Source of the DNA: Alligator mississippiensis
Lineage: Eukaryota > Chordata > Crocodylia > Alligatoridae
Reading direction: 5' to 3'
Length of the DNA stretch: 64,000 bases
Assembly: GCF_030867095.1 (NCBI RefSeq)
Contig: NC_081831.1
Location: 18,824,001-18,888,000, forward strand
The notes below the pieces were generated by a model. It was given only the letters and a program-made list of their open reading frames with translations, did not search any database and had not been told where the DNA came from. Positions 40,921 through 54,300 of this stretch are shown piece after piece; the stretch's first letter is position 1; each line of letters opens with the position of its first letter. Both the position numbers and the translations under genes were made by a program.

Positions 40921-43900
40921 GGGGATGGGAGGAGGGGGGCGGGAAAAAGCACAACTTTATTTTTGTTACGGGTATTAGGCCTTTATAAATGCTCTCATCT
41001 TACAACTCCTAAGTCTGTTCCACTAGTGTTCTGTTTCCCCACCCCTACCACACACACACTTCTGCATTAGATCTCTTTTTGGTTAGCAATGTTCCTTTGG
41101 GCCATCAGAATAATCCTGGGTTAGGGAGAGGTTACACTACTTTGGAACAGAGTTGTACCTAACATTGCAGCTACTTTACAGGAGAGGTGTGATGTGCAAA
41201 ACCCATCATTATTCAATATTTCTGCTCCCAAGCTGTATAGCTGCTAGTGCTGAGAGTCTGCTGCTTTTTTTTCATTTTTTTGTTTTCGTGTTCTCCATAG
41301 GCTTTGCTTGGTGCAAAAGCTTCACTTATGGAAAGGAGCACCAATGGAGGGAGGGAGGCCTCTGTCCAAGGGGAAAGTAGGCTCATCAGTCTTTCAGTTT
41401 TATTTTAATGGGGAGGATCACTCCCTCATGCACCATACGCCATGTGCCCATCTAGAACAAGTTTCTGGAAACTCTATGCATTTCTTTCCTAAACTTAATC
41501 TTGTCCTTGGTAAAGAGATGACATGCTTATTGCTGATCTGAACTACTCAAGAATAAATGAATCTCCCACTCTTATGTGCATATGCACGTATAGTGGAGAG
41601 CCCATTCTAAAAAGCACTAGTCTAGTATGCAAGCAGAGCAATCTGCTTAGATGCACCAAAGAAATCAATAGAACTACAGGAGCCATTTCAGGGGGACGGG
41701 AGGGAGGGAGGGCGGGATCAGTCTCAGTGCTCATTAGTGGCAAAGAGATAAAATAAGGCCCTGCTGCCACTTACTGTAATTGGAGATCTGAGTGGGTCAC
41801 CAGTGGAATGAGAGTGGGCCCTCAGTTTTGTCCCTGTTGGATGTTGATTTGTCTACATCACTCTTCGGTGTAACCTCTTAGCCAAAGGCCCATTCTCAAG
41901 GGACTCCTGCTAAAGTAGGAGAGGGTGATCCCAGGCAAGGTTCAGAGGAATCCATAGAACCATGCAGGGAAATGTATACACTACTTGCTGCCTACCATTG
42001 CTGCTGGACTCGTTTATGGCAGTTACTTTTCCAGGAATTTGGGGTTAAGAGACCCAGAATCAAACACCAGTGAACTGATGATAGCGCTGTTTTTACTCAG
42101 AGAAGTAACTGCTCTGTTCTGCTAGATAGTGAGGATAAAATAAGAACCCAATTTTTGCTCTTTTTGCTGAATGCCTTCTGAGGACATGAGCTTTCCGGAT
42201 CCAGGTTTCTACTCTCCCAGTTTCTGGTGCCAGTCAGGAATGGAAACAAAAATGTTGAAATGCACTAGAACAGCTGCTTTTGCAGAATTTCCAGCCCATG
42301 CAGAAGTAGCTAGTGAGAGGGAATCCTTTTCTAAGGAGCGTTCTGGCCAAGTTTTGCAGACTCGGGTGTTCTGGATAATCTTCCTACATTTTCAGTGTCT
42401 TTGCTGAGCTGAAGCCCACTTGTCTTTAATGGACCTTTCAGTCACATAGTGATTGCAGAAAAGAATAAAAGCAAAGCTGTGCCATCATTACTGTGCAGCT
42501 ACAGGGTAAATGCACACATATATATATTTCTATAGTTTCTAACAGAGCATAGGTTTCATTCAGTAAGTTGTATAAATGAAGCATTATGCAGGAATGTTTC
42601 AAATGTATGTAGTAGGAGTACCATGGTATTTGCTAAATAAACATGCTGATGTTCCTGCATGAGTACTTGCATAATATGTGCAGTGTAATAAAACTGTAAA
42701 AATCCTGTGTGGATAATACTGCAATAATAGCAAGTGAACTAATGGGCAAACAATACACGACTTTCTTTGTGTTGATACACTAGTTTCATATGTGTTATCC
42801 ATACAACTTAGTCTAATTTCCACCCCTGTTCCTCCCCCATCCACAGCAAGTACAGTTGTAATCCCGTGTTACTAAACAATGCCCAGCTGTGGCGGTGTGT
42901 GTTCTGTGGCATTCCCCAGATACGGCTTTTACTTTAACAGTCTCTTTGCTTTTGCCTGTCCTATACAGCTGTCTCTACAGCTGTTTAATGATGAAAAAGC
43001 AGGCACAATTTTCCTTCAGCACAATTCAGTTAACAGGCCTCTGCTCTCTCTGGGCCCAGTTCTGAGCAGGTTTACACAAATGGAACTGAGATCAACAATC
43101 TGGCCCTCTGGGTCTGTAAGCAAGAGGAGCAGTAAAGTGTTGTCCTTAAGAGCAGATTCAGTTATATTCCTATTCCAGACCTAAGGTCTGCTCAGTTTAG
43201 AGCCCCGATAAGCCCTTGGGTTAGTTTCACTCACGAGTGGTGTCGGGACATGGGAAGTCACAACGTTTAACAATGTCACTGGGGTGGAGAAGACCACATC
43301 AAGATCAGTGAGGGACGAGAGAGAGGTATACAAGTTTGCCCTTTCAAGAGGCAAAAATCCCCTGGTCCAGAGGGAGATACAGATGCTTAGCACAGTCTAA
43401 TGTCTGCCATTGTGTGAACAAATTTTGTATTTGCCTTTTAAACCTTTCCTACTCCAAATGGACAGTGACATTTTGACAGGTGGAAATGGGATCGTTTCAT
43501 GGCTGGTCCTGGTTTGCCATGGGCAGTTCCAACAATACAATTGCACCACCTTGGATCAAGTCAGTCAATTTTAGAAGTCGTGTAAAGGAAGTCTTCTTTA
43601 TGTGGTGTCCAGTCTGTTGCAGGTAATATATACAGTGCAAAGCAAGGCATAAAATTCAGTTGCAAACTTTTGACAGATTTGAGGGGCATTTTGGATTTAG
43701 ACACGTTTGGTTGGGGTTCTATATTTTGGCTTGGACTCTGTAGAGAAGGGGTGTTAGGTCCTATCTCTAATACTAAGTACTAAATACACTAGCATGTCCA
43801 GTTTACCATAAAGGCCTACTAGCCTGAAATTGTTGAATAATTGAGAAAGTGTTTACTTTGGAAAAGTAGTACTGTACCAGAAGAAACTAGTTATTACAGA

Positions 43901-44380
43901 CACTTGTGTCTTCCTACTAGACAGTTTATGCAGTGTGTGGAATTAAGTCTTTTGTTTCTTTCTTGTTCTCCAAGGCAACCAATCAAGCTCTCCAGCTGCT
44001 TATTCAGCTTTCATGAAAACCATGTCACTTCATGGTGATGTGATGGCATTGCCCAAGCATTTGATATCTTCTTCCCCCCTCCCCCTCCAATACTTGGCAA
44101 AGTTCTGCCATGTCTTTATTTTATTTCAAACCGGTTTCTTTAAGTGTTGAAGATCCTTGGTAACTATAAGCATCTCCTAATACCTTCCTCAACTGTATGG
44201 AACTTGTCACAATATTGATTTAGGGTCCGTTTCTTCTTCTTTTTTAGGTTGAGCCTTGCTTCTGAATAGCTTCATGAGATAACCAGGTTGGATTATAGAA
44301 GTATGTAAAGTTAATATTCTTTTAAATACTTTTAAGCAAATTGCTAATCAGCTGAACATTTTTTGTAACACAGTCTATAT
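40921..44380. other. Sequence downstream of the proximal poly(A) site
   Basis: Either distal 3' UTR or intergenic. No coding frame with recognisable features, and no repeat recognised before 44381. Confidence 0.45.
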
Positions 44381-44712
44381 GGGCTTCTATAGATGAGTTC
44401 CTAGCAGCCGGAGGAAGGGGAGGCACTTTAATTAGCATAGCTCCGAGAGCCGCGCTAATTAAAAGCGCCCAGAGAGTCGTGCATCAGAATCTCCACAATG
44501 AAAAATGGTGGCCAGGCATTTGAACTAACGCTCGTTGAACAAGCTTTAGTTTAAGGCACCCTACCACCACTTTTCAGTGTGGGGACGCTGATATGTGTGA
44601 TGCTGGAGTATGGTAATTGCCACGCTGCAGCAGACTCAATTAATCGAGTCTGCTCTGACACACTGTAATTACAGTGCATTGGAGCAACCTCCCTACACGT
44701 GTATAGGAGCCC
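44381..44712 (+). mobile_element. Non-autonomous TIR transposon, complete copy
   Basis: Ends GGGCTTCTATAGATGAG and, inverted, GGGCTCCTATACACGTG, flanked on both sides by TAT (44378-44380 and 44713-44715). The interior is palindromic (gcactttaattagc ... gcgctaattaaaagc; attaatcgagtctgct). It aligns in reverse orientation with 49961-50230 over the gtcagagcagac, gcgtggcaattacc and tagcgtccccacact blocks. Confidence 0.65.
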
Positions 44713-45171
44713 TATGAGACCAATTGCCATAATACGAAAGGCAACCAAGATGAATTCCTTTACAATATCCATCTGGATTGTTAATACTGGAGTCAATATT
44801 ATCTTTTTTGTTTTCTTAAGAAAAAATTGAACTCAGAGGTGTGGTTAGAATTTTTTTTTCATATTGTAACATTAATTTATGGCTGAGTTTCATTCAGCCT
44901 TGTATTCAGAAGTGCAGTACAGATATTAGCGATTTGTTGTCTGTAATATGGTACGGTAGACTAGCCGGTTTGTTTAAAAAACAAAACATAAAAAACCCTG
45001 AAAAAAATAAAAAAAACAAAAAAACCCTAAAAACAAAAACAAACCCAACAAAAAGCCCCAAACAAAAAAGGCAAATCAAGTATTTTGTGGTATGTACAAC
45101 ACAAATTAATTTTACACAAAAATGTTTCTAGGAAAATGGAATTCTGATAATTCATACTATTTGTATGAACA

Positions 45172-45177
45172 AATAAA
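45172..45177 (+). terminator. Possible distal poly(A) signal AATAAA
   Basis: Hexamer followed by T-rich and GT-rich sequence (about 45200-45230), a strong-looking downstream element. If used by HS3ST3B1 the 3' UTR would be about 4.5 kb and would include the DNA transposon at 44381-44712. This is weak without transcript data. Other AATAAA hexamers (for example near 42465 and 42688) lack as good a context. Confidence 0.3.
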
Positions 45178-46380
45178 ATATATTTTACCAAATCATGGAC
45201 CTATTTGTTTTCATTTGGATGTGTGTAGGTAAATGAAGAACATTATATTCCATGTTTATTTTTAGTAGCATTTTGGGTCACCAGTATCTGATTTGCCATC
45301 AGGTACTTGCAACTGTAATTGGTATGGTATCACTTCCATTGTTTATTTTAATAGCATTTTGGGTCCAGTGTTTATTTTAGTAGCATTTTAGGTCACCAAG
45401 TATTTGATTGCCTTCAGATACTTGCAACTCCCATTGGTGTCAGTGAAATTTCATGTTAACATATGGGCACTGATTCAGCAAAGCATCAACGCGTGTGTTC
45501 AAAGTCCAATTTAAATCAATGGGATTTAAGCATATACTTACGTTCCTATCCTGAACAGAACTACATTCCTGAAGAGGTGGCCTCTAATGAAAAGGCACAT
45601 GCCAAAGTGTTTTGCTGACTTGTAACTATCAAAACTGTCCCAACTCCTGTTCAAAATGCATACTAGCTTCAATAGTGTACAGCTAGGCTTTTAGGGGGCT
45701 TGCCCTTTGAGGTGTTTACTGCTCTCCGCTCTTCAAAGGAAAGTGAAGAATACTCCGTACCTTTTAAAAAATCAAGACCAGAGCAGGCAATTTGGTCTCT
45801 CTAGCCAGAACCAAGTTCCATCCCTAATGATAAATGAGTTGGGATTTCAGAAGAGTTCCTGTTAAGTAATATGTAGTAAGTACCCAGAGCAATGTATAAG
45901 GAACGTTAGAGACACCATTAATAAAGCCATCACAATTTAATTGAAACAATTTATTTTTTTCTTAAAATGAATTTTGTACTTGATACTACTTTCATTGTAG
46001 GCAATGGGAATTTTATAATTAGCTTCCCTCAAGCAGGACTTGGGTCTTTGGTGTTACTGGGTTTGCTGTGTTAGGGAAGCAGGAAAGTGAGGTCTTTTAT
46101 TCAAATCTGGAGTTGCCTAAATACTGTGGATACTCTTCTTAGTTTGAAGTTTCCCAAGTGTACTTCTACTCCTGTCCAGAACTTCTCCAGATTGAACAGG
46201 GATGAAGATTTTGACACCTAGCTCATACCTGCAGCCATTCTGAATCCAGAAATTAGCTTTTCCTCCACCTAAGTCCCCTAAGGACCTTGAGCCAGTATGT
46301 GTTTTCAGAGCATTGCTACAGATCTGGAACCTCACAAAACGGGTCTTTGCATAGTGACACATTTTCAACAGGAGGACTGC
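45178..46380. other. Intergenic, with an ancient palindromic repeat
   Basis: 45465-45550 (gcactgattcagcaaagcatc ... taaatcaatgggatttaagca) is the ancient repeat often seen in turtle, bird and crocodilian DNA. No gene seen. Confidence 0.4.
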
Positions 46381-46381
46381 A

Positions 46382-46450
46382 GAGTGCACCAGGTGGTTAA
46401 GGCATTATTTTGGGAAATGAGATGTAGGTTTCAACCCCTTCAAGCTCAGA
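46382..46450 (+). mobile_element. tRNA-derived SINE head
   Basis: A-box-like ccaggtggttaaggc (46389-46403) and B-box-like ggtttcaaccc (46427-46437) are spaced as in tRNA-derived SINEs. Not a functional tRNA: no clean acceptor stem and the B box has an extra base. Confidence 0.5.
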
Positions 46451-46563
46451 AGGAAATTGGCCTTGGGTGGTTTTCCAAGCAAAGGTTTCTAACCACCCCC
46501 CTTGATATAAAGGGGGAAGTACCACTGATCTTCCTGCTCAGCTCTTTGAAACATAGTCCAGTC

Positions 46564-46816
46564 CAATGGTTCTCAACCAGGGTACCTTGAGATCATTTCA
46601 AGAGTGCCTCACAATGTTACCACTGTTAGATGTAAGCCCATACTTTTCAAATAGGAATCCATACTCTGAAAAGCATTCTGACCTGTTGTGGTCTGTTTGA
46701 GTTATCTGCAATGGAAGAATTGCTCTATTATTTTTCTGTAGACAAAAAACAAGTGAAAATTAACAGCTGGCATTTTCTGAGGGGTGCTTTGAGTTTTAAA
46801 AGGTTGAGAACCTCTA
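46564..46816 (+). mobile_element. hAT-Charlie-like non-autonomous transposon
   Basis: Begins CAATGGTTCTCAACCAGGG and ends AAAAGGTTGAGAACCTCTA, an inverted pair matching the Charlie terminal repeat CAGTGGTTCTCAACC. About 253 bp with no coding capacity. It gives the uninterrupted reference for the interrupted copy at 33358-34089. No clear 8-bp target duplication. Confidence 0.7.
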
Positions 46817-49800
46817 GTAGTAGAGCTTAAACGTCTGGGAGAGGGAAGCTGTAGATCACAAGTGCAAGAAGTCACTTCCTTTGCAGCTGAAGATAAAGGT
46901 ACATGGGGATGGGATTTAACATCCGTCCTCATCCTCAGCATTTACCCTATTTACTCATGTATGACAAAGGCTTTTTCCTCAATCAGCATGGGGGGAAAAG
47001 CTCCTTATTTTATATTTATATAAGAGGATATCTCATTAGATATATTGTTTATCATTAAACCACTGCCTTAAACCACTTCCAAAAGCACCTGTGCTCAGTA
47101 ATGGAAGCCAACTATGAAGCTTATTAAATGCAGTCAACATTGAGCCTGACTATAAAACCCACAGACCCTATTGAGCAAACATACAGATGAGAACCAACCA
47201 AAAAGATAGATTAGCATAACTTGTCTGAATAAGTAGCACCTATTGTGCTCAGGCCCCCTCAGCACTGACTTTTTCAAGTCATGGTAAGTCACCGTGCTGA
47301 ATACACTTTTATTTCCTCTTCACTTCTACAGCTGAGCTGTGCCTTTCTTTCCCATATCCAATGATTCCTGTTTATTTGCCAGCCATAAGTGCCTGGCAAA
47401 CATCACCAAATGGGAACTCAAACAGTTCACCCAGAATCTCTCCGTCTCCGCCTCTCAGCCTGTTGCATATAATCACTGTGGCCCTGCCTTCCATGAGGTG
47501 GAGCTGAACCAGGTTGCTCTGTGCCTTATCTGCATATACATTTTTGGAGGATCCCAGGACTCGTGACAAGAACACCTGGTTCCAGTCATGAGTGGGGGCT
47601 AATTACCACATGGCTTCTTTGTGGGGCGTATCTGCAGTGCATATACATACTAAGCAGTGCTGAGCTATGGGGTCACTATGGCTTGAAACACTGTTGACTG
47701 TAGGTCAATTAACTATATGGTAAATCAGAAGCCTTTTGGCTTTAGACTACTAGCATGCATAGTTTGTGCTATATTATAAGTAGGCATGAAAATACTGCTT
47801 AAAATATGTTTACAGAATATACTAAAATTTGCAGCAGTTTCAAAATGGGTAAAAGTAATCAATTCTGGATTAATTAAGTTTATGGGTGCCCATAGTAATT
47901 TGCATGTAGGCATATTTATTTCTAAGTAAGTGTTTTCAAATTTGTTTTTCACTTCCATATGCTTAGGGGGAACAGGTCCTAATAGTAAGGGGGGAGGTAG
48001 GGGCTGCCGGTGGAAGAAGTTGTGGTGGGCAGAGGACAACCTGCCCCGCCAGATTTATTTTCCTTGCTGTAGCAGTGGGAGGAGAGAAATTCAAGGCAAG
48101 CCTCCAATGACTAGATTCTATAACTGGAAAATTATAACAAATTCATACATTTTCCATACATAAAATCTAATTATTGCGGGATCATCTTATATTCAGGATC
48201 ATCTTGTATACAAGTAAATACAGTATATATTGACTGGCTCCCAGCTGCTGCATGCTGAATATGCCAACTTTAGATAGCTCCCTGTTCAGCATGCTGGCTG
48301 TTTTGATTCCTATTTGAAGCACTTACCCTGGGGTTTAGGATTCCACCCAGGAGCTGTATGCCTAAAGATAAGATGCTATACCTCATGAATTTTAGGCACC
48401 CAAATCTTTTATTGCAAGGGTATTAAATATACAGTGCATGGGTCAGAGCAAGCCTCTGGATGTGGCTTCCCTCGGACTAGACAACTCATCCCTGTGAGCT
48501 CAATAAACTACCACAGCTGCTACCATAGTGCGGCTCTGGAACATGGAGGGTCAACGCTGTAGCCCCCTGCAGCCTTCCCCCCTTACCCACTACTGAATTT
48601 GGGGGATTTTGTTGCTACTGGCAACTAAGAATCAGTGAAAAGTGTGGGAGCAAATGGTGGCTGTGCTAACCCCATGGGTTCCAGAGCCATGCCAATACAG
48701 TGAAGTCCCGCAACCATGGGGTCAATGCTGGTGCCTCAGCTTTCAGGTTATCCATTGAGACACTTAATGGTTCAGATCTGGCCTGTGGGGTCAAATGAAT
48801 TTGACAACCCAAGCAAGCTCCCGAAAGGGGCACGTTAAAGGCATTTTCCAAAGAATGTGGTGACTAGACATCTCAGCTGAAATCAAAGAAGGTGATCACC
48901 CCTTTGGAGAGGCATGTAAAAGTGAGACAGCAACTGTTCGGGACGCTGCAGTTTGAAAAGTGATAGCTCTGTGTTTCTGGCGGTTACTGTAATGTTTGTT
49001 TTTGTATGGATGATCCTCAGACAAAGAAGCTAATGAGAGAAGCCAGGGTAAAGTTGATGACCTATTGCCCCTGCATAAATAGACACAAAGACCTTCAGTT
49101 TAGCGTGTCCAACTGAAAGCTACTTCTTGGTAAAGTCAAGTCATGCTGTTCTGGGCTTGGGTAAAACTCCCAGAAAAGCTTTGCCTTGCAAAGTAACAGA
49201 TGCAAAGACCAAGCACAGTCTTATTTCAACATTGCATAATATAGGGTAATATGGTTGTCACTCAACACAGACAATATTCTGAGAGCTCTGCTAGTCCAGC
49301 CTAATTACCATTGGAGGGTGTGTCAGGCTCAGGAAGGAGTTAGAAAGAAGGTGTTCAGGGTTGGGGGAGGAGGCTGCTGGGTTATGGCCCCTGTACTAGG
49401 CCTAGAAAGAAGACAGGCAAAGGGAAAAGAATGGGAATGATACAAGGATGAAAATAACTTTCTCTGGAAAGGCCTGGAAATAAGGACAAACCTTCAGAGA
49501 GGCAGTCTTGTGGGTTTGCTTTGGTGGAAGAGTGGTGAGTTGGGTAGGACCTACAATGACCAACCAGGGGGATGGCAGTTGCTCAGTTTGTATTTTTGTC
49601 TGCTTTTTTGGAGGCTTCCTGAGAGCTGCCAGGAGGGAGCTGATGAAGCACTGCTTTGGAGAAAAAGTAGCCAGGAGGACTAGCCCAGGCTTGAGGGTCC
49701 ATGGCTCAGTGAGATGAGTGTTGTTCTGGAAGGGAGCAGACAGTGGGTTCATGCCTAGACCCTTGCTCCCAGTTGGGGAGCTGCTTCCCCACTGAACTGC

Positions 49801-49860
49801 TCTCCAGCCATCTTATCTAATGACTGGTAATGCGTCAGTAGGTCTCAGGTGGCTTGGGAA
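46817..49860. other. Intergenic, no gene seen
   Basis: Short frames only. No repeat family recognised with confidence. Confidence 0.45.
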
Positions 49861-49869
49861 GAGCCAAAC

Positions 49870-49935
49870 CTGTGGTATTGTGGTTAGGGTGCTATACAAG
49901 AAAGTTTAAGTGATACAGGTTCAAAACCCCTTAGG
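49870..49935 (+). mobile_element. tRNA-derived SINE head
   Basis: tgtggttagggtgc acts as an A-box-like element, and 49918-49928 is an exact B box (ggttcaaaacc fits GGTTCRANNCC). No tRNA secondary structure at the 3' side. A DNA transposon follows 26 bases later. Confidence 0.5.
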
Positions 49936-49960
49936 GTGGAGGGGAGCTTGGTATCGTGGT

Positions 49961-50230
49961 GGGGGGCTATACACGAGCACAGAATTCCAGCATGTCAGAG
50001 TAGACCCAATTCATTGAGTCGTCTGAAGCGTGGCAATTACCGCACTGCAGCAGCCTCCTGCGTCTCATGTATTAGCGTCCCCACACTTAAAGATGGCAGT
50101 GGGGTGCTTGAATTCAAGCTCATTGAATGGGATGCACAAGATGCAGCAGTGCTTTAATTAGAGCAGGTCTCAGAGCTGTTTGAATTAAAGTGCTGCCCCC
50201 TCCCACCCCAGAGTACATGTAAAAGTGCCC
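49961..50230 (-). mobile_element. Non-autonomous TIR transposon, diverged copy
   Basis: Inverse-orientation relative of 44381-44712: shares gtcagagtagac, gcgtggcaattaccgcact, catgtattagcgtccccacac and gctttaattagagcag blocks. Left end ggggggctatacacg; right end, inverted, gggcacttttacatg. Flanks do not match. Confidence 0.55.
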
Positions 50231-51040
50231 TTTATCCCCTGCTTCCCAAGTGTCCTAGTTACCCAGCCACTGGGGTTAAAACATGGGAGGGCTGCTGTTG
50301 CTCTCCTCCATCTGGCACCTGGTGATGACAGGGGTTTTGTATGGATACAATTTCATGACTTGTACGTGTAGGCCGGCTGGGTATATGTAACGGCATACTT
50401 ACCTGGCCGCTGCATGGCCCATGACACAGGCTCAGTATGTGTGTGTCCATGCGGCACAGTACTAGATTCATAAACAGTGCATATGTGCCAAAAAGGCCAC
50501 TTGTGTGGCGGAAAACTGCCATTTAGATGCACAAAGTGAAATCAAATTCTGCCCTAGGTTTGTCCACTGGTACTTTATTTAATGTTAATTGTATTATCCC
50601 CCGGTTTATCTGGCTGGTTAAGGACTACAGTACTACTTTTTTTCCTTCCACATATTTATCCTAAGAGGTAATAATACTTACTAGCTAATTATAAATGTTT
50701 CAATGGTCACTATGCAGAGTTAGTACTCTGTACATTTTTAAACAGCTTAATTTTTTTAAAAAAAGAGCTCTCAGTCGATGCTATTTTCCACTAAAAGGAA
50801 AACTCACTTTCTGGAGCAGCCAGTAACAATTCCCCACAGCTCATAGTTTTATAGTTTTAATAACTCATAAAATAAGTGTTGCAGAATGTTGCCAGGTTAT
50901 GGCTACTAATTCAGTGTGAGAGAGGACATCATCTAATGGACACAGCAAATGGATTGATCTCAAGACTTCTGAGGTTATCTTCTCCTTTTACATTTTGCTC
51001 ACTGTGGACTTAAAAGGCTTCTGTTGATTTTAACAGACTT
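50231..51040. other. Intergenic, no gene seen
   Basis: AT-rich; nothing recognised. Confidence 0.45.
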
Positions 51041-51044
51041 TTGA

Positions 51045-51345
51045 ATTAGGCTCTGCATAATACTGGACAAGCCAAGTAAACCTCTCTGGGCCTTGGCCTA
51101 TCCATCTTTATGAAATGGGGTTAATGTTCCCCTACTCCAGGAGGGGCTTGCGAGCAGAATTATGGAAATGAACATTTGTGAACAATTATTCAATGAAAAG
51201 TTGCCAACATCCACAAGGAATGTTATTTGCCACCAATTATCCAGCTGGCTGTAGTTGTGAGGCTTAATTTGTGCTTGTTAAGTGCTTTGAGCTGCTCAGA
51301 TGAGAAGTGTTGAAGAAGTGCAAAGCATTATTAGTTATTAAAGCC
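51045..51345 (+). mobile_element. MIR-type SINE with L2/MIR-like tail
   Basis: gacaagccaagtaaacctctctgggcc, tatgaaatggggttaatg and, after a diverged or inserted stretch, ttaagtgctttgagctgctcag and gcaaagcattattagttatta keep the order of the MIR 3' half and tail. Confidence 0.65.
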
Positions 51346-54300
51346 ATTTACAACAACTAAGACAACACCATTTGTCTTCGTCTTCTGCCGGTGATATCAA
51401 CAGTGGCTCCAGAGCAGTGATAACAGCTGTCCTCAAGAATAAACTATGATCTGGATGCTGTACTCCGGATTAAAAATATGCCCTATGTTCTGGTAGCAAC
51501 CAAAATTTTAAAATTATTAAATCAAATTTTTAAAGTATGTGATCAAAATAATGGCATGAGTGAAAAGATATATCAGGCTGCCTTGACATCTAGGATACTT
51601 AACTTGGAATTTATGCATCAAAGCTTAAAAGCTTAACCTAAGCAAGTTTAAAAAAGCACTATGTTTCCAACTAATTAAGTTGTGTCAGCCAAATATAATT
51701 TATTTACTGCTATCATTCATGTCTACAGCAAGATTATCTCATTTTTGATTTCTAATGACTTTCTCTCTCTCATTAATCTGATCATGAATTATTTTTTATC
51801 TCTCTTTCTGGCATTGAAGCAAAAAACGCAATTTCTTAAGAAACTCCCTGCCTCCCCCCAAAAAACTTATACTAATGCTGTAGCAGGCTTCTTATTTCCT
51901 GAAGTCGGGTTTGACTGGGACCTCTTCTATCCATAAAAGCAGAAGCTTTTCCTAGCATGTACCCCCTGCCCCTACAACTTCTAATTATCATCCAGTGCAC
52001 CCAATATCCTCTCACCTGGTAGAAAGTAAACTCAATGGACTGCAAGAAAAAGGTCCTGCACTTCTTGCAGGTTCCAGAAAGGATGTTATCCATCTATTCA
52101 TAGGCCATCACCAAGAAGCCTGAGGATTTTCCATTCTCTGCAGGATCATAGGCTGCTCCAACAGAAACAGGCCAATGCAGCGTGGCTACACTTGGATTTC
52201 TTCATGAAGAAGAGTATGGCTACAACTGAGTGCTAAACCCTTAATTTAAAAGCCTGTTTTCTTTTCATCCGCAGTCATGAACTCTTTCTTTGTCATTGTC
52301 CTCTTAATGAGTGAACTCAGATATCTAAAGAAGTCACAAAATCTCCAGAGAAAGTCTATTCCCATGAGATTTCCTGTCCTATTTTGAAGATGATCTGTCT
52401 TGTAAAGCATTCAGACCTTTGGTGCTCATGTACATTGGGGCTAACCTCTGAGATTTCTCCCCCTTTCCAACAACAGTAAAACAAAACCTGCAGCTCCAAG
52501 GCACCTGGAGAAGTTCCTCTGTGCCTCCTTCAGGTAGCTCTCAGTCTACTCAAACAACCAACAGTTGCTACTGGATGTGGTATCAGTAGAGTCTGAAACT
52601 TTATAGCCCTGTGACAAATGACCTGGAATAGGAAAGGCATGTCAGTGATACCACTTACCAGAAAAAACCCCCATCACATGGATGGAAGAAGAAAATACAT
52701 GCACCTGGAACATCAGCATGGATACGGTGAAATGCAAATCAACAGCAAACCACCGTCCTTTGCTGGTTTGGAATAAGAAAATGTTGAGCGGTTACCTATA
52801 GCCTGGCATTCCCATTTAGAGTGTTTTTTACAATAGCATTCATAGGCTGGATGGCTGCAGCTGGCCTACATTTAACAGGCCCCTCTTCTCTCTCTCACAT
52901 TCTTCTGGAGCCAGGCTACTTGCCAGCTTTCTAAAGCTGATCTCAGAAGGGGAAAGTAGCATGAATGAAGTTGAGGGGTGTGTCACATGTGCATTATCAC
53001 AGTTATTAACAGTAGAAGCATATTGATCCATGAATGGCTGATCAGCCACTGAGGGCAGGGCGAAGGGCAATGGTGCATCCAGCCAGATATGCCCTGCCCA
53101 GAGCCCCTAAGCAACTCTGACCTGGGGGAGAGAGGATTTAAGAGACAGCACTGTAAAGGACCTCCTGCAGGAGAAACAGCGCTGCTTTGGTGTTTACCTT
53201 ATCCTTCCCCGCTCTAAGCTAATGCATGGAGCTTTAAAGCAAGTAATATCAAACAAGTGTGGCCAAGCTGCTCGTAGAAAACCATGATGGCTGTCATACA
53301 CCATACTTGGTTTTCCTTGCTTTGCACGTCAGTATTTTTTCTATAGGTAAACTGATGAATATATTAAAAGAGGTACTTTTGATTTCTCAGTGCTTTGTTT
53401 CTTCCATCAAGGCCAGGTCAATTGCAACTATAGCTGGTTGGAAAGGGTTTTATTTTCTGTGGAAAATGTCTTTTGAAAGTAATCCTCCCCCGTAATTTTC
53501 ATCTAAGTTGTATGCAGAAAACTTCAACTTGTCATTGACAAAGCCAGACCTGAAAATTGTAACGCTGTCAGCCCCAAAATGAACATTTTTTGCTGAAAAT
53601 AAACATGATTTTGTTTTTTCAACAATTTTTATTTTTTATGGACACTGCCTGCTTTGGCAAGAAACTGTAAGTTGGGGGGCAAAAATATTTATATTGAAAC
53701 ACATTTTTGACAGACAATTTTTCACCAGCCCTTCATCTTACCCAGTTCCAGGGAGAAGACAGCTTGCTGGTATAATGGCAACCACCTTGGCCAACACACA
53801 AGGGATCAACCATTGGACGTCCACACCTGAAAGGACCAGTCTTTGTACTATAAATTAACTGGGGTTTTTTCCCAGTTAATGGCTGTAATAGATGCTCATC
53901 CACTATTGAGCAGGCAAATAGGAAAACAGTGAAGAATTTGCTGACCACTGGTTAGTCTGGATACGCTTCTAGTTATTAAAACAGAATCAGAATTTATTGT
54001 TCAATATCTTTATTGAAAAGATGAATGAAAATCAAATTTGAAGCCAAGTGAGACCCAGTTGCAGTTATTTTAATAGAAACCTGGAGGACGCGTACTGCAA
54101 AGTACCCCATGGCATTAATGGAAGAGCCCTCCAAGACCCCTTCATTAGTAATCTGTCATCAGACTAGAACATTTTGAAAGGGAAATCTTTTTGGAACAGC
54201 TTTGAGAGAGAGCCCCTCTGAAGTGCAATGCCTAAGTTAGCAAATACCTAACCAAGTGCTTGTGTATCAGTCATGCCCAGCTGTATGTATGCGTTACTTA

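Noticed and set aside
49870..49935. Functional tRNA gene
   Set aside because: Good B box but no closed acceptor or anticodon stems; a SINE relic fits better.
49958..50233. 3-bp target duplication for the third TIR-element copy
   Set aside because: Flanks are GGT and TTT; no match, so none is claimed.
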